Assembly: GCF_007896845.1 (NCBI RefSeq)
Contig: NZ_VOHS01000005.1
Coordinates: 186,001-250,000, forward strand
Direction: 5' to 3'
DNA length: 64,000 nt
Source: Chitinophaga pinensis
GTDB lineage: Bacteria > Bacteroidota > Bacteroidia > Chitinophagales > Chitinophagaceae
Shown here: positions 33,723 to 43,964 of the stretch, in pieces
Layout: each line of letters begins with the position of its first letter
Numbering within the stretch: the stretch's first letter is position 1
Translations under genes and position numbers: made by a program
The notes under the pieces: generated by a model
Database searches by the model: none
Told to the model about the DNA's origin: nothing
The model's input: only the letters and a program-made list of their open reading frames with translations

Positions 33723-34949
33723 ATGCCTACCATTAGTAAGAGAGGGGAGCAAATGCCACCTTCTCCTATCAGGAAGCTGGTTCCTTACGCAGAAGCAGCC
33801 AAGAAAAACGGAACCCGGGTTTATCACCTCAATATCGGCCAGCCGGATATTGAAACACCAAAACCAGTACTGGATGCAGTACGTCATTCAGACTTCAAAG
33901 TACTTGAATACAGTCACAGTGCAGGTAACGAAAGTTATCGCCGGAAACTGGTGACTTATTATGATAGGTTCGGTATCAAGCTGAACCATCAGCAGATCAT
34001 CGTTACAACAGGTGGTTCCGAAGCGATCCTGTTCGCCTTTATGGCGTGCCTTGATGCCGGAGACGAAGTACTCGTTCCTGAACCTTTCTACGCGAACTAT
34101 AACGGTTTCGCAATCGAGGCAGGCGTACATGTACGCACCATCACCGCAAATATCGAAACTGGCTTTGCCCTTCCGGCAATGGAAGCATTTGAGAAAGCGA
34201 TCACTCCCCGCACAAAAGCGATCATGATCTGCAACCCAAACAACCCAACCGGCTATTTATATAGTAAAGAAGAACTTTCCGTATTAAAGGAACTGTGTCT
34301 TCGTCATAACCTCTACCTCTTCTCTGATGAGGCATACCGTGAGTTTTGCTATACCGGTGAGCATTTTTCTGCCATGAACCTTGAAGGTCTGGAAGAAAAT
34401 GTAATCCTGATGGATACCATCTCTAAACGTTATAGCGCTTGCGGAGGCAGAATCGGTGCGCTGGTAACAAAAAACCAGACTGTACTGGATGCTGTGATGA
34501 AATTTGCTCAGGCTCGTCTGAGCCCTCCTTCTTTCGCACAGATAGCGGGCGAAGCTGCAATTGACCTTCCTTTGGACTATTTCGACGAGATTAAGGCAGA
34601 ATACCTGAGCCGTCGTGATGTGCTGGTTAGTATGCTGAATGATATTCCCGGCGTTTTCTGTCCTAATCCGGGAGGAGCATTTTATGCTATTGCCAGACTG
34701 CCAATTGACAATTCAGATAAGTTCTGTCAATGGTTACTGGAGTCTTTCTCTTACGAGCAACAAACAGTGATGCTCTCCCCTGCGACCGGTTTCTATGCCA
34801 CTCAGGGACTGGGAACGGACGAAGTACGTCTTGCTTATGTACTCAATACTGACGATATCAGAAAAGCGATGATTTGTCTTGCAAAAGCACTTGAAGTGTA
34901 TCCGGGTCGTACAGCCATAAAAGAAACAATACTCGCCGGTCAGCAATAA
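33723..34949 (+). CDS. PLP-dependent class I/II aminotransferase
   Basis: A 408-residue enzyme of fold type I, AspC-like. The start MPTISKRGEQMPPS (33723) fits homologues; 31 residues upstream read as leader sequence. Typical motifs are LNIGQPDIETPKPV near 35, TTGGSEAILFAF near 98, CNPNNPTGYLYS near 165, the DEAYREFCY segment near 195 and the PLP lysine in MDTISKRYSACGGRIG. It transfers amino groups between amino acids and 2-oxoacids; aspartate or a related substrate is likely but not certain. It has its own terminator. Confidence 0.88.
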   Translation: MPTISKRGEQMPPSPIRKLVPYAEAAKKNGTRVYHLNIGQPDIETPKPVLDAVRHSDFKVLEYSHSAGNESYRRKLVTYYDRFGIKLNHQQIIVTTGGSEAILFAFMACLDAGDEVLVPEPFYANYNGFAIEAGVHVRTITANIETGFALPAMEAFEKAITPRTKAIMICNPNNPTGYLYSKEELSVLKELCLRHNLYLFSDEAYREFCYTGEHFSAMNLEGLEENVILMDTISKRYSACGGRIGALVTKNQTVLDAVMKFAQARLSPPSFAQIAGEAAIDLPLDYFDEIKAEYLSRRDVLVSMLNDIPGVFCPNPGGAFYAIARLPIDNSDKFCQWLLESFSYEQQTVMLSPATGFYATQGLGTDEVRLAYVLNTDDIRKAMICLAKALEVYPGRTAIKETILAGQQ

Positions 34950-34998
34950 AAACACATTATTTTAAATTCTATATAATAGATATTTTCTGTTTTAGATT

Positions 34999-35025
34999 AA
35001 AAAAGGGCCAAAAAGGCCCTTTTTT
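34999..35025 (+). terminator. Aminotransferase gene terminator
   Basis: AAAAAAGGGCC (34999-35009) pairs with GGCCCTTTTTT (35015-35025) over an AAAAA loop. Confidence 0.9.
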
Positions 35026-35348
35026 TACATTATGAAAAATTCTATGTAAATGTATTTCTAACGAAATGCAAATTTTATCGCATAAAATGTTTTTTACTTC
35101 AATATTCTTTGTATATTTGAAGTGCGAAAGGCAAGCAAACAGGTGAGACAGTAATGAGGGGAAAGAATAGAGAAACACTTGTTTAGCATAAATTTAACCT
35201 TAATAATTTCGATAAGCGTTTTAGATTGTGGAACTTCGATCAATAATTCTGAAAAAGCAGAATTAATAACACGGAAGTATGATTTATCAGATTTCTGTAA
35301 AAAAGTTAGATAGAAACTAAAACGTTTTAGCAAAATACCGTATTTTTG

Positions 35349-35415
35349 TATCAGTTTTTCATAACGTGGAATTTATAAAGGCAAACGGCTCCGATCACGG
35401 AGCCGTATTTTTTTG
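35349..35415 (+). ncRNA. Candidate small RNA
   Basis: TATTTTTG (35341-35348) fits the minus-7 consensus, and 35385-35406 is a strong terminator (ACGGCTCCG with CGGAGCCGT, then ATTTTTTTG) with no plus-strand gene before it. The aminotransferase already ends at its own terminator near 35025. A transcript of about 60 nt is implied. The 34950-35559 gap holds no other gene; an 8-bp hairpin sits at 35244-35265. No minus-33 element is convincing. Confidence 0.4.
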
Positions 35416-35506
35416 TCCTATACTGAAAAAGATAGTTGATAATCAGTCTTTTATAAAAAACCTCCCTTATACCGAATACACCTACCGACAAATTATAGCT
35501 AATAAA

Positions 35507-35540
35507 AAAGAGGCGGCCTGCAATCAGGACCGCCTCTTTT
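35507..35540 (-). terminator. carA terminator
   Basis: The stem pairs 35507-35520 with 35525-35540, with one bulged A and a CAAT loop, and has T-rich ends; it lies 20 bases after the carA stop. Confidence 0.85.
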
Positions 35541-35559
35541 ATTTTTATCTTCAGCAGAT

Positions 35560-36669
35560 TTACATGTTCGCTTTGATCATATTAAAGAAGTCGTCGAATA
35601 AATAACGGCTATCATGAGGACCAGGAGTTGATTCCGGATGGTACTGTACGGAAAATGCCGGTTTATTCTTGATACGGATACCTTCTATAGAAGAATCATT
35701 CAGATTCACGTGTGTTACTTCTACTGTTTCACTTGCAGCGATCGCTTTCGGATCTACAGCAAAACCGTGGTTTTGGGTAGTGATCTCACAACGACCAGTT
35801 GCCAGGTTCTTTACCGGGTGATTCAGACCGCGGTGACCATGGTGCATTTTATATGTTGGGATATCATTTGCCAGTGCCAGCAACTGATGTCCAAGGCAGA
35901 TACCGAACATCGGTTTATTTGCGTTCAGGATCTTCTTAACCGTGTCAACTGCATATTTCAAAGGAGCCGGGTCACCAGGTCCGTTAGAGATGAAATATGC
36001 GTTTGGCTTAAATTTCTCACACTCTTCAAATGGAGTATCTGTCGGGAATACCTGCAGATAAGCACCTTTCTCAGAGAGGCATTTCAGCATATTACGCTTT
36101 ACACCATTATCCAGCACTGCAATACGGATTTCAGCGTCCGGATTACCTACATTATAAGCTTCTTTGGTAGATACTTCTGCACACAGCGCCAGTCCTTCCA
36201 TAGAAGGCACCTGTTGCAATTTCGCTTTCAGCTGCTCTACATCCAGGATCTCAGAAGAAATAATACAGTTCATCGCACCTTTGCTGCGGATATGAGCAAC
36301 CAGCGCTCTGGTGTCTACATCGTGGATCGCAACCAGGTTATTGTCTGACAGGAATTTCTCCAGAGAACCGTCAGCCATCTGACGGGAGTAATTGTAAGCG
36401 ATATTTTTACATATCAATCCACTGATCTTCACATCGTCACTTTCTACGTCGTCTTTCTTAACGCCGTAGTTACCTACGTAACAATTATTCATGATCAGTA
36501 CCTGGCCTTTGTATGAAGGATCCGTAAATACTTCCTGGTATCCTGTCATTCCAGTGTTAAAACACAATTCACCGGCGGCGGTGCCTATTTTACCAAAAGC
36601 TTTTCCGTAAAATACCGTTCCGTCATCTAATAACAGTACGGCCGGCTGGATCGATCTAGTCTGAGGCAT
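35560..36669 (-). CDS. carA: Carbamoyl-phosphate synthase, small (glutaminase) subunit
   Basis: CarA hydrolyses glutamine and passes ammonia to CarB to make carbamoyl phosphate for pyrimidine and arginine synthesis. At 369 residues it is full length. The N-terminal domain has [32 protein letters not shown]-type sequence (here [11 protein letters not shown]...). The class I amidotransferase domain has the nucleophile motif [14 protein letters not shown], then [17 protein letters not shown] with the catalytic histidine and glutamate. carB is not adjacent. TAACTTTG at 36698-36705 on the minus strand may be its minus-7 box. Confidence 0.96.
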   Translation of the reverse strand: [369 protein letters not shown]

Positions 36670-36764
36670 GCTTATTTTTTCGTTTTAAAAAATCGTGCAA
36701 AGTTATTGAATAAATGGTTAACAATTAAGAATTCCGCCCAATAATTGTTAATCTTTCCACTCAA

Positions 36765-37592
36765 TTATTTGACATCAATTGATTTTATAATACGATGTGC
36801 GGTTGCCAATGCTACAGTATCGTCCTCCCGGTACCTGATTACAACCTCCCAGCGATGTTGACCATTCACCATCAACAGGTTAGAAAAAGCAAGGCGGATT
36901 CCATTCTTATATATAAAACTTCCCTCCTGTAATAAAGCCGACATACCATTTTGTGTCAGCGTATCAGTTTTATATTGCAGGTCAGAGATTTCCTGATTCT
37001 TTTTCATTTCTGTAGCGGCTGCCGCTCCTGCTACTTCCAGATCGTTAGATACATTCGGGCGATAGCTATACATGTTCACTTCTACCTGCATCCCCTCTTC
37101 TACCCTGTTCCGGTAGCTCTTGGCATATTCTACGAACTGGGCTATCTCCGGAGCCAGTGGCCTGTCATTTACTCCCAGATGCATGGGAGTGCTGATCTCG
37201 ATAGTCTGACGACCTATTTTGACTGTCTCCCAGGAAGAATATAACCATGCTTTATTGATTTTCGGATAGATCAGGTTAAATACGACCTTCTTTCCAATAT
37301 ATCCGCCAGCTACAGCTGCCAGTCCGATAACAAGAATAATAGTGATAATAACGCCACGTCTGCCGGCCCAGGCCAGGTAACGTTGCTGTAATAAGCCAAG
37401 ATGGTTGGTTCTCGCTTTTTTAGGCTTTATACCGGTTTCCTGTTGGAATTGCTCAAAGCTGCCATCCGGATGTTTTAATTTCCAGTCAGCATAATTAGCA
37501 GGCAGTTTTTTGCCACATTCGGCGCAAAAGGTGAGAAATTCTGATTTTAATTCATTGTAGTGCCCGCAACTTTTACATTTCAGGTAAGTCAT
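36765..37592 (-). CDS. Zinc-ribbon membrane protein of unknown function
   Basis: This 275-residue protein starts at MTYLKCKSCGH (37592), after which two CxxC pairs (CKSC and CAEC, residues 6-32) form a zinc ribbon. The reading frame continues upstream into rplQ, but that part is not plausible. A basic linker (KPKKARTNHLG) and one transmembrane helix (GVIITIILVIGLAAVAGGYIG, written only as landmark) follow near residue 90-110. The rest lies outside the cytoplasm. I do not recognise a family for the outer part. It lies downstream of the rplQ terminator. Confidence 0.65.
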   Translation of the reverse strand: MTYLKCKSCGHYNELKSEFLTFCAECGKKLPANYADWKLKHPDGSFEQFQQETGIKPKKARTNHLGLLQQRYLAWAGRRGVIITIILVIGLAAVAGGYIGKKVVFNLIYPKINKAWLYSSWETVKIGRQTIEISTPMHLGVNDRPLAPEIAQFVEYAKSYRNRVEEGMQVEVNMYSYRPNVSNDLEVAGAAAATEMKKNQEISDLQYKTDTLTQNGMSALLQEGSFIYKNGIRLAFSNLLMVNGQHRWEVVIRYREDDTVALATAHRIIKSIDVK

Positions 37593-37714
37593 AAGATATA
37601 GAGTAGTTTTTAAACGGATCTTCCCGTGGTTTTCATTTCCAGCCACGATATTACAAAAAAATATAATTAATCTATATCCGCTTTTATAGATCGAAGTAAA
37701 GCCGCAAAAAAAAA

Positions 37715-37734
37715 TCCCGGAGTAAACTCCGGGA
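37715..37734 (-). terminator. Terminator of the ribosomal alpha operon
   Basis: TCCCGGAG (37715-37722) pairs with CTCCGGGA (37727-37734). On the minus strand a long T-run follows. It ends the rpsJ-rplQ cluster. Confidence 0.92.
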
Positions 37735-37767
37735 CTTTCTTTATGAATTGAAGCGAATGCTAAATGA

Positions 37768-38250
37768 TTATTCAGCTGCTTTTTCTTCAGTAGAAGTAGT
37801 GCCTTCTTCAGTAGCTTTTTTCTTGCTACCACCAGCACGACGTGTTTTCTTAGCTGGAGCTGCTTCAGCTTCAACTTTACTACCGTAGATTTCGTTAAAG
37901 TCTACCAGTTCAATCAGCGCAGTTTCCGCGTTGTCACCAACACGTTTGCCTAATTTGATGATACGAGTGTAACCACCTGGACGGTTAGCGATTTTCTCGC
38001 TGATAGCACCGAACAGTTCTTTGATTGCCTCTTTATCCTGCAGGTAGCTGAACACAATTCTACGGTTGTGGGTAGAATCATTCTTTGCTCTTGTCAGCAG
38101 TGGCTCAACATATACACGCAGCGCCTTAGCTTTCGCCAGGGTGGTAGTGATACGTTTGTGCTTAATCAGTTCCATAGCCAGGTTAGATAACAGGGCTTGA
38201 CGGTGAGCAGAAGTTCTGCTGAGGCGGTTTAATTTTACTCCGTGACGCAT
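37768..38250 (-). CDS. rplQ: 50S ribosomal protein L17
   Basis: L17 binds domain III of 23S rRNA. The first 120 residues ([24 protein letters not shown], landmark) are the conserved domain. The last 35 or so residues form an extra tail rich in Lys, Ala, Glu and Thr, which the 127-residue E. coli protein lacks; such tails are common in Bacteroidota. It is last in the alpha operon, 72 bases after rpoA. Confidence 0.97.
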   Translation of the reverse strand: MRHGVKLNRLSRTSAHRQALLSNLAMELIKHKRITTTLAKAKALRVYVEPLLTRAKNDSTHNRRIVFSYLQDKEAIKELFGAISEKIANRPGGYTRIIKLGKRVGDNAETALIELVDFNEIYGSKVEAEAAPAKKTRRAGGSKKKATEEGTTSTEEKAAE

Positions 38251-38322
38251 GACGCTTTGTTTTTAAGATTCCCCTGTACCGTGTCAGGAATTACAGGGTA
38301 CTTATGTTCTAATTGATTTCGA

Positions 38323-39318
38323 CTATTCTTCGTCTAATTTCAGTTTGGACAGATCCATACCGAAATGTAAACCTCTTTCGTTCAGTACCTGTTCGATTTC
38401 GCTGAGGGATTTCTGACCAAAGTTTCTGAACTTCATCAGTTCTTCCTGCTCGTACTGTACCAGTTCGCTCAGAGAGTTGATCTTAGCTGCTTTCAGACAG
38501 TTGAAGGCACGAACGCTCAGATCCAGATCTTCCAGCGGCGTTTTCAGGATCTTACGCAGCTGCAGTGTCTGTTCGTCAACCACATCTTCCTTCTCAGTGT
38601 CTTTAGTATCGAAGCTGATGTTTTCATCGGTGATGATCATCAGGTGCTGAATCAATATACGGGAGGCTTGTTTTACAGCTTCTTCCGGGTGGATAGTACC
38701 ATCAGTGATCACTTCCATGATCAGTTTCTCATAGTCAGTCTTTTGTTCCACACGGGTGTTCTCGATGCTATACTTTACGTTTTTGATTGGCGTAAAGATA
38801 GAGTCGATCGCGATATAACCGAAAACGGCATCTTTAGGTTTATTCTCTTCAGCTGGCACATAACCACGGCCTTTACCGATAGTTAATTCGATATCCAGCT
38901 TTGCAGATGGATCCAGCGTACAGATAAGCAATTCAGGATTCATGATCTGGAAAGCACTGGTTGCTTTTTCGATCATGTCAGCGCGGAACTCAGTTTTACC
39001 TTTAATGGAGATCTGAATTTTCTCGTTGTTAACTTCGTTCTCAACGATACGTTTGAAACGCACCTGTTTCAGATTCAGGATGATTTCAGTTACGTCTTCA
39101 GTGATTCCTTTTAAAGTTGCAAACTCGTGATCAGCACCTTCAATCTTTATTCCCACAATGGCATAACCCTCCAGAGATGACAGGAGCACACGACGCAGCG
39201 CATTACCCACAGTCACACCGTAACCCGGTTCTAACGGCCGGAATTCGAATTGAGCTTCAAAGTCAGTTGACTTCTGCAAAACGATCTTATCAGGCTTTTG
39301 GAAATTCAGAATTGCCAT
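38323..39318 (-). CDS. rpoA: RNA polymerase alpha subunit
   Basis: The 331-residue protein has both alpha domains: an N-terminal dimerisation domain ([30 protein letters not shown] near 27-57) and a C-terminal domain ([30 protein letters not shown], then [13 protein letters not shown]) that contacts DNA and regulators. The linker region near 235-255 is acidic. It lies between rpsD and rplQ as usual. Confidence 0.97.
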   Translation of the reverse strand: MAILNFQKPDKIVLQKSTDFEAQFEFRPLEPGYGVTVGNALRRVLLSSLEGYAIVGIKIEGADHEFATLKGITEDVTEIILNLKQVRFKRIVENEVNNEKIQISIKGKTEFRADMIEKATSAFQIMNPELLICTLDPSAKLDIELTIGKGRGYVPAEENKPKDAVFGYIAIDSIFTPIKNVKYSIENTRVEQKTDYEKLIMEVITDGTIHPEEAVKQASRILIQHLMIITDENISFDTKDTEKEDVVDEQTLQLRKILKTPLEDLDLSVRAFNCLKAAKINSLSELVQYEQEELMKFRNFGQKSLSEIEQVLNERGLHFGMDLSKLKLDEE

Positions 39319-39444
39319 TGATATGTTAAGTTTAATTGTTTATGTAAAACTGGCTTTAGCCATTAACATGCAGCCTTTAGCAACCTGCGTACATTAAATA
39401 CGCTGGCAACTAATGACCCATGCTTAACGGCTAAAGACATATTA

Positions 39445-40050
39445 TTATTTAGAGTACAATTCTACTATCAGCTGCTCCTTAATGTTCTCAGGAACGCTCT
39501 CTCTCTCAGGATATGCAATGAAAGTACCTTTCAGTTCTTTTTCATTCCAATCCAGCCAGCTGAATTTAGGATTTTTACCGCGGATATTACTTGTAATAGC
39601 GGTGTTGGTTGCTGCAGATGCTTTCAGACCGATGATATCGCCTGGTTTCAGCTGGTAAGAAGGAACGTTCATTACCTGGCCGTTAACAGTGATATGTTTG
39701 TGAGAAACCAACTGACGTGCAGCAGGACGGGAAGGAGCGATACCGAGACGGAATACTGCATTATCCAGACGTGCTTCCAGCAATTTGATCAATACTTCAC
39801 CGGTAACACCTTTACGACGGTTAGCTTCAACGAACAGGTTAGCGAACTGGCGCTCCAGTACACCATAAGTGTATTTCGCTTTCTGTTTTTCACGCAGCTG
39901 CAGTGCGTATTCGCCCAGCTGTTTACGTTTACGGCTTACACCGTGCTGACCCGGCGGGTTACTGTTCTTGCCTAAATATTTACCGTTTCCTAAAATCGGT
40001 TCTCCAAAAATTCTGGAGATCTTGGTCTTTGGTCCTGTATACCTTGCCAT
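39445..40050 (-). CDS. rpsD: 30S ribosomal protein S4
   Basis: S4 is a primary 16S rRNA-binding protein. The 201-residue protein has the N-terminal RYTGPKTKISRIFGEP and the S4 RNA-binding domain with RLDNAVFRLGIAPSRPAARQLVSHKHITVNG. It lacks the zinc-binding cysteines of some S4 proteins. A 163-base spacer with a hairpin separates it from rpsK. Confidence 0.97.
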   Translation of the reverse strand: MARYTGPKTKISRIFGEPILGNGKYLGKNSNPPGQHGVSRKRKQLGEYALQLREKQKAKYTYGVLERQFANLFVEANRRKGVTGEVLIKLLEARLDNAVFRLGIAPSRPAARQLVSHKHITVNGQVMNVPSYQLKPGDIIGLKASAATNTAITSNIRGKNPKFSWLDWNEKELKGTFIAYPERESVPENIKEQLIVELYSK

Positions 40051-40075
40051 TTTCTTTAATAGATTTTTTAGTTCC

Positions 40076-40116
40076 GGTATATGATCTTTAAAAAATCTTA
40101 AACCTGATCATATACC
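40076..40116 (-). other. Hairpin in the rpsK-rpsD spacer
   Basis: GGTATATGATC (40076-40086) pairs perfectly with GATCATATACC (40106-40116) over a 19-base AT-rich loop, 26 bases upstream of rpsD. It could act as an S4 operator or processing site. Confidence 0.6.
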
Positions 40117-40213
40117 CATTATTTAATAAAACTCTCAAGCGGAAATTCGAAAGCAGCAGACCGAAAATATCCCAGTCCTTCCACTTTCGAAATACCACAG
40201 AATATCTTGAATC

Positions 40214-40615
40214 CTATACCCTTCTCTTCTTAGGAGGACGGCAACCGTTGTGAGGTAAAGGAGTTACGTCTTTGATCATGTTAACCTCGATACCGGAGTT
40301 AGCGATCGCACGGATTGCGCTTTCACGACCAGCACCTGGGCCTTTTACAAAAACATCAGCTCTTTTCAGACCTGCTTCCATTGCTGTTTTTGCAGCGTCA
40401 GAAGCAGCCAGCTGAGCTGCATATGGAGTGTTCTTTTTAGAACCTTTGAAGCCCATCTTACCTGCAGTAGACCAGGAGATAACCTGACCCTGTTTGTTGG
40501 TAATGCTGATGATGATGTTGTTGAAGCTAGCAGAGATGTGAACATCACCGTAGTTATCAACTTTAACTACTCTCTTTTTGTTAGCAGCAGTTTTTGTATT
40601 TTGTGCTTTTGCCAT
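40214..40615 (-). CDS. rpsK: 30S ribosomal protein S11
   Basis: S11 lies on the small-subunit platform. The 133-residue protein has [27 protein letters not shown] and the highly conserved end [19 protein letters not shown]. The spacer to rpsM (40616-40707) contains three tandem TTCCAGG-type heptamers. Confidence 0.97.
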   Translation of the reverse strand: MAKAQNTKTAANKKRVVKVDNYGDVHISASFNNIIISITNKQGQVISWSTAGKMGFKGSKKNTPYAAQLAASDAAKTAMEAGLKRADVFVKGPGAGRESAIRAIANSGIEVNMIKDVTPLPHNGCRPPKKRRV

Positions 40616-40707
40616 AATTGTATAAAATTCCAGGTTCCAGGTTCCAGATTCCTCTTGCCATATATACGACTACTGGAAACCGGAACTTGTTATTTGTATT
40701 ATCAAGT

Positions 40708-41088
40708 TTATTTCTTAGGCGCTTTCTTCTTACCTGCAACCGTTTTACGTTTACCTTTACGGGTACGGCTATTGGTACGGGTACGCTGACCTCTCAGTGG
40801 TAAGCCCTTTCTGTGACGAAGACCACGATAGCAAGCTATATCCAACAGACGTTTAATGTTCATCTGCACTTCAGAACGCAGCTGACCTTCTACTTTAAAC
40901 TCACCGTTGATAATGTTACGGATTGCAGCCTGCTCATCATCGTTCCAGTCTTTAACTTTCTTGTTGAAGTCTATACCAGATTTCTCCAGAATATATTGAG
41001 CGGTAGAACGACCAATACCAAAGATGTAGGTCAGGCCAATTTCTCCTCTTTTATTTTTAGGAAGATCGATACCGGCTATACGTGCCAT
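40708..41088 (-). CDS. rpsM: 30S ribosomal protein S13
   Basis: S13 contacts the head of the small subunit and the P-site tRNA. The 126-residue sequence starts [19 protein letters not shown] and has [26 protein letters not shown] near the end, followed by a basic tail. It follows rpmJ by 39 bases. Confidence 0.97.
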   Translation of the reverse strand: MARIAGIDLPKNKRGEIGLTYIFGIGRSTAQYILEKSGIDFNKKVKDWNDDEQAAIRNIINGEFKVEGQLRSEVQMNIKRLLDIACYRGLRHRKGLPLRGQRTRTNSRTRKGKRKTVAGKKKAPKK

Positions 41089-41127
41089 ATTTGTAGTTTA
41101 ATTTACTTTGTTACTTTATTAAATAGA

Positions 41128-41244
41128 TTATCCCTGACGTTGCTTAAAACGGGGATTCTTTTTGTTGATCACCAACAATTTACCCTTCCTGCGCACGATT
41201 TTACAATCTGCGCTTCTTTTTTTTATGGAAGCTCTTACCCTCAT
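41128..41244 (-). CDS. rpmJ: 50S ribosomal protein L36
   Basis: This gene encodes only 38 residues: [20 protein letters not shown], then [18 protein letters not shown]. It matches L36 in length and composition. Only one of the four zinc-binding residues of the zinc form remains (Cys14), so it is the zinc-free type. It lies between infA and rpsM, the usual place. Confidence 0.95.
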   Translation of the reverse strand: MRVRASIKKRSADCKIVRRKGKLLVINKKNPRFKQRQG

Positions 41245-41270
41245 AAGTTATAAATTATAAGTCTGTATTG

Positions 41271-41489
41271 TTATTTATATCTGAATATGATTCTGCCTCT
41301 GCTCAAATCGTATGGACTCATCTCAACCCCTACTTTGTCACCAGGCAGGATGCGGATATAGTGCATTCTCATCTTACCGGAAATGGTCGCCAAAATCTCA
41401 TGCCCGTTCTCTAACTTTACTCTGAACATAGCGTTAGACAAGGCTTCTAGTATTATTCCATCCTGTTTAATGAGTGCCTGTTTTGCCAT
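41271..41489 (-). CDS. infA: Translation initiation factor IF-1
   Basis: The 72-residue protein is a single OB-fold with [52 protein letters not shown] as the core. It binds the A site during initiation. TATCTTTG on the minus strand (plus 41507-41514) just upstream is a minus-7 element, so infA-rpmJ-rpsM-rpsK-rpsD-rpoA-rplQ may also be transcribed from here. Confidence 0.97.
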   Translation of the reverse strand: MAKQALIKQDGIILEALSNAMFRVKLENGHEILATISGKMRMHYIRILPGDKVGVEMSPYDLSRGRIIFRYK

Positions 41490-41603
41490 AAAAATTTTTA
41501 GGACTGCAAAGATAGTGAAATCTTAAGAAAAAGAAAAATTAATGAATTAAACGCGAACAATTATTGTGGATAATTTTTTCTATTCACGGTTAATCATTGA
41601 TAA

Positions 41604-42404
41604 TCAGTGACTTGAACTAAGAGCAGGGTTGTTCTTTTCTGCCCTTTCGATACCTTCAAATGAAGAAAGTATGTCCGGTTTGCCTTTCATTACGGCCACG
41701 TTGTGTTCAAAATGTACAGAAGGCTTTTCGTCCCGTGTGATTACGGTCCAGCCATCTTCCATATATTCCACCTCTTTTACGCCCAGGTTGATCATTGGTT
41801 CAATTGCTATCACCAGACCTTCCTTCATGATAGGACCGCTGCCTCGTTTACCGTAGTTTGGGACCTGAGGATCTTCGTGGAGGTTCTTTCCCAGTCCATG
41901 TCCTACCAGCTCACGAACAACGCCGTAACCGCGCTGTTTTTCGGTATAATCCTGAATAGCGTGTGCGATGTCACCAATACGGTTACCCGCCACCGCTTTT
42001 TCTATACCTTTATACAATGCTGCCTTAGTTGCTTTCATCAGTTCCAGCACTTCCGGCTTCACATTACCGATAGCGAAAGTATATGCACTATCGCCATGAT
42101 ATCCGTTCAGTAATACCCCAACATCAACGCTGACGATATCACCGTCCTGTAATACATAAGAATTCGGAATACCGTGTACCACCTCTGCATTCACAGAGAT
42201 GCAACAGCTCTTTGGAAATCCTTTGTAATTTTTAAATGAAGGAACGGCGCCGTTAGCAACGATGAAATTCTCCACAATTGCATCAATCTCAAGGGTAGAC
42301 ATACCCGGTTTCAGATGCTTAGCCACTTCTTCCAACGTAGCACTCACAAGCAATGCGCTTTTACGCATCAGCTCAATTTCTTCTTTAGTTTTATAATGCA
42401 CCAT
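41604..42404 (-). CDS. map: Methionine aminopeptidase, type I
   Basis: It removes the initiator methionine from new proteins. The start MVHYKTKEEIELMRKSA (42404) gives 266 residues; an ATG 93 bases upstream adds non-homologous sequence. Metal ligands are visible: Asp in VDVGVLLNGYHGDSA, histidine in VGHGLGKNLHEDP, and glutamates in IEPMINLG and near VHFEHNVAV. It follows secY as usual in the phylum. Confidence 0.96.
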   Translation of the reverse strand: MVHYKTKEEIELMRKSALLVSATLEEVAKHLKPGMSTLEIDAIVENFIVANGAVPSFKNYKGFPKSCCISVNAEVVHGIPNSYVLQDGDIVSVDVGVLLNGYHGDSAYTFAIGNVKPEVLELMKATKAALYKGIEKAVAGNRIGDIAHAIQDYTEKQRGYGVVRELVGHGLGKNLHEDPQVPNYGKRGSGPIMKEGLVIAIEPMINLGVKEVEYMEDGWTVITRDEKPSVHFEHNVAVMKGKPDILSSFEGIERAEKNNPALSSSH

Positions 42405-42534
42405 ACTAAAAAACGGGTTCGGAAAGTTCAGTTTCGAAAGTGCGTTTGCACATCGTGTCAATAATGATCGTAACCACATAAAAGACGGGGCCTGCACTTG
42501 CCAGTAATTCTCAAAGCTCTTTACTTAAAAGATG

Positions 42535-42599
42535 AAGCCACGCAAGCATAAAACCCGCAGCGGAGTAAACTCACTGTTGGTCTTATGCTTCTGTGGCTT
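42535..42599 (-). terminator. Hairpin between secY and map
   Basis: AAGCCACGCAAGCATAA (42535-42551) pairs with 42583-42599 at 15 of 17 positions, with a 31-base loop. It may reduce transcription of map and later genes relative to secY. Confidence 0.6.
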
Positions 42600-42620
42600 T
42601 TAGGCCAGATAGCCCGGATA

Positions 42621-43964
42621 TTAGACGTTAGCCGGAGCTGTTCTGCCTTTAATCCGACCGGTGCTCATGAGACCATCGTAATGGCGCATCAGCAGCTGGC
42701 TTTCTATTTGCTGGAGCGTATCCAGGATAACGCCCACCATGATCAGCAGGGAAGTACCACCAAAGAAGGTAGCAAAGTTGCTGTTGATATTCACAGCGGC
42801 TGCAACACCTGGAAGGATACCAACCATTGCCAGGAAGAATGCACCTGGAAGGGTGATACGATCCATTACAGCGCCGATGTAATCAGCGGTAGCCTGACCA
42901 GGTTTAACACCAGGTACGAAACCGTTGTTACGTTTCATTTCATCCGCCATCTGGGTCGGATTGAATATCAGGGCAGTATAGAAATAAGTGAACACAATTA
43001 CCAGTACAGCATAAATCAGATTGTACCAGCCATTTGTGTGGTCACTGAAGATACGAATGAAGCCAGAGTTGCTGTCAGTAGCGAAACCGATAGCTGTAGC
43101 CGGAATAAACATGATCGCCTGTGCAAAGATGATCGGCATTACACCAGCAGCGTTTACTTTCAGTGGAATGAACTGACGAACACCGCCGAATTGTTTGTTA
43201 CCAACAATACGTTTTGCATAGTTTACCGGGATCTTACGGGTACCTTGTACCAGCAGGATCAGACCGATAGTGATCAGTACGAATACAGCCAGCTCTATCA
43301 GGAACAGCATTGCACCACCATTGCTCTGCGCATTTCTGGAGGAGAACTCCTGAATGATCGCCTGAGGGAGACGGGCAAGGATGCCGACCATGATTATGAT
43401 AGAAGTACCGTTACCAATACCTTTGTCTGTGATTTTCTCACCCAGCCACATTACAAACAGGGTACCTGCTGTAAGTACGACAGTGGTAGTCAGCCAGAAG
43501 AAAGCTGCACCGTATTCCGGGATTATTGAACCTGCAGACTGCTGTCTCAGGAAGGCAACATATGCACTTGCCTGCAGACCAGTCACAATCACTGTCAGTA
43601 TACGGGTATACTGATTAATCTTTTTTCTACCGCTTTCACCTTCTTTTTGTAATTTCTGAAAATAAGGCACGGCAATTGTAAGCAGTTGTATGGCTATGGA
43701 TGCAGAGATATAGGGCATAATGCCGAGAGCAAAAATGGAAGCCCTGGAGAAGGAACCACCTGCGAACATGTTGAATAGTCCAAGGATACCCTTTTCAGAC
43801 TTGTTGGCAAACTCTCCCATACCCAAACTGTTGGCATCAATACCGGGTAACGCGATATAGGATCCTACACGATAGATGAGGACAAGAAGCAATGTAGTGA
43901 GAATGCGGCTACGCAAATCCTCGATGCTCCAGATATTCTTAATCGTTTCGATAAATTTCTTCAC
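42621..43964 (-). CDS. secY: Protein translocase subunit SecY
   Basis: SecY forms the protein-conducting channel of the inner membrane. The 447-residue protein has ten predicted membrane segments, the N-terminal SIEDLRSRILTTLLLVLIYRVGSYIALPGID, the plug region following it, PYISASIAIQLLTIAVPYF, and the C-terminal domain with TTSLLIMVGVILDTLQQIESQLLMRHYDGL. It sits between rplO and map, with a hairpin on each side. Confidence 0.97.
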   Translation of the reverse strand: MKKFIETIKNIWSIEDLRSRILTTLLLVLIYRVGSYIALPGIDANSLGMGEFANKSEKGILGLFNMFAGGSFSRASIFALGIMPYISASIAIQLLTIAVPYFQKLQKEGESGRKKINQYTRILTVIVTGLQASAYVAFLRQQSAGSIIPEYGAAFFWLTTTVVLTAGTLFVMWLGEKITDKGIGNGTSIIIMVGILARLPQAIIQEFSSRNAQSNGGAMLFLIELAVFVLITIGLILLVQGTRKIPVNYAKRIVGNKQFGGVRQFIPLKVNAAGVMPIIFAQAIMFIPATAIGFATDSNSGFIRIFSDHTNGWYNLIYAVLVIVFTYFYTALIFNPTQMADEMKRNNGFVPGVKPGQATADYIGAVMDRITLPGAFFLAMVGILPGVAAAVNINSNFATFFGGTSLLIMVGVILDTLQQIESQLLMRHYDGLMSTGRIKGRTAPANV

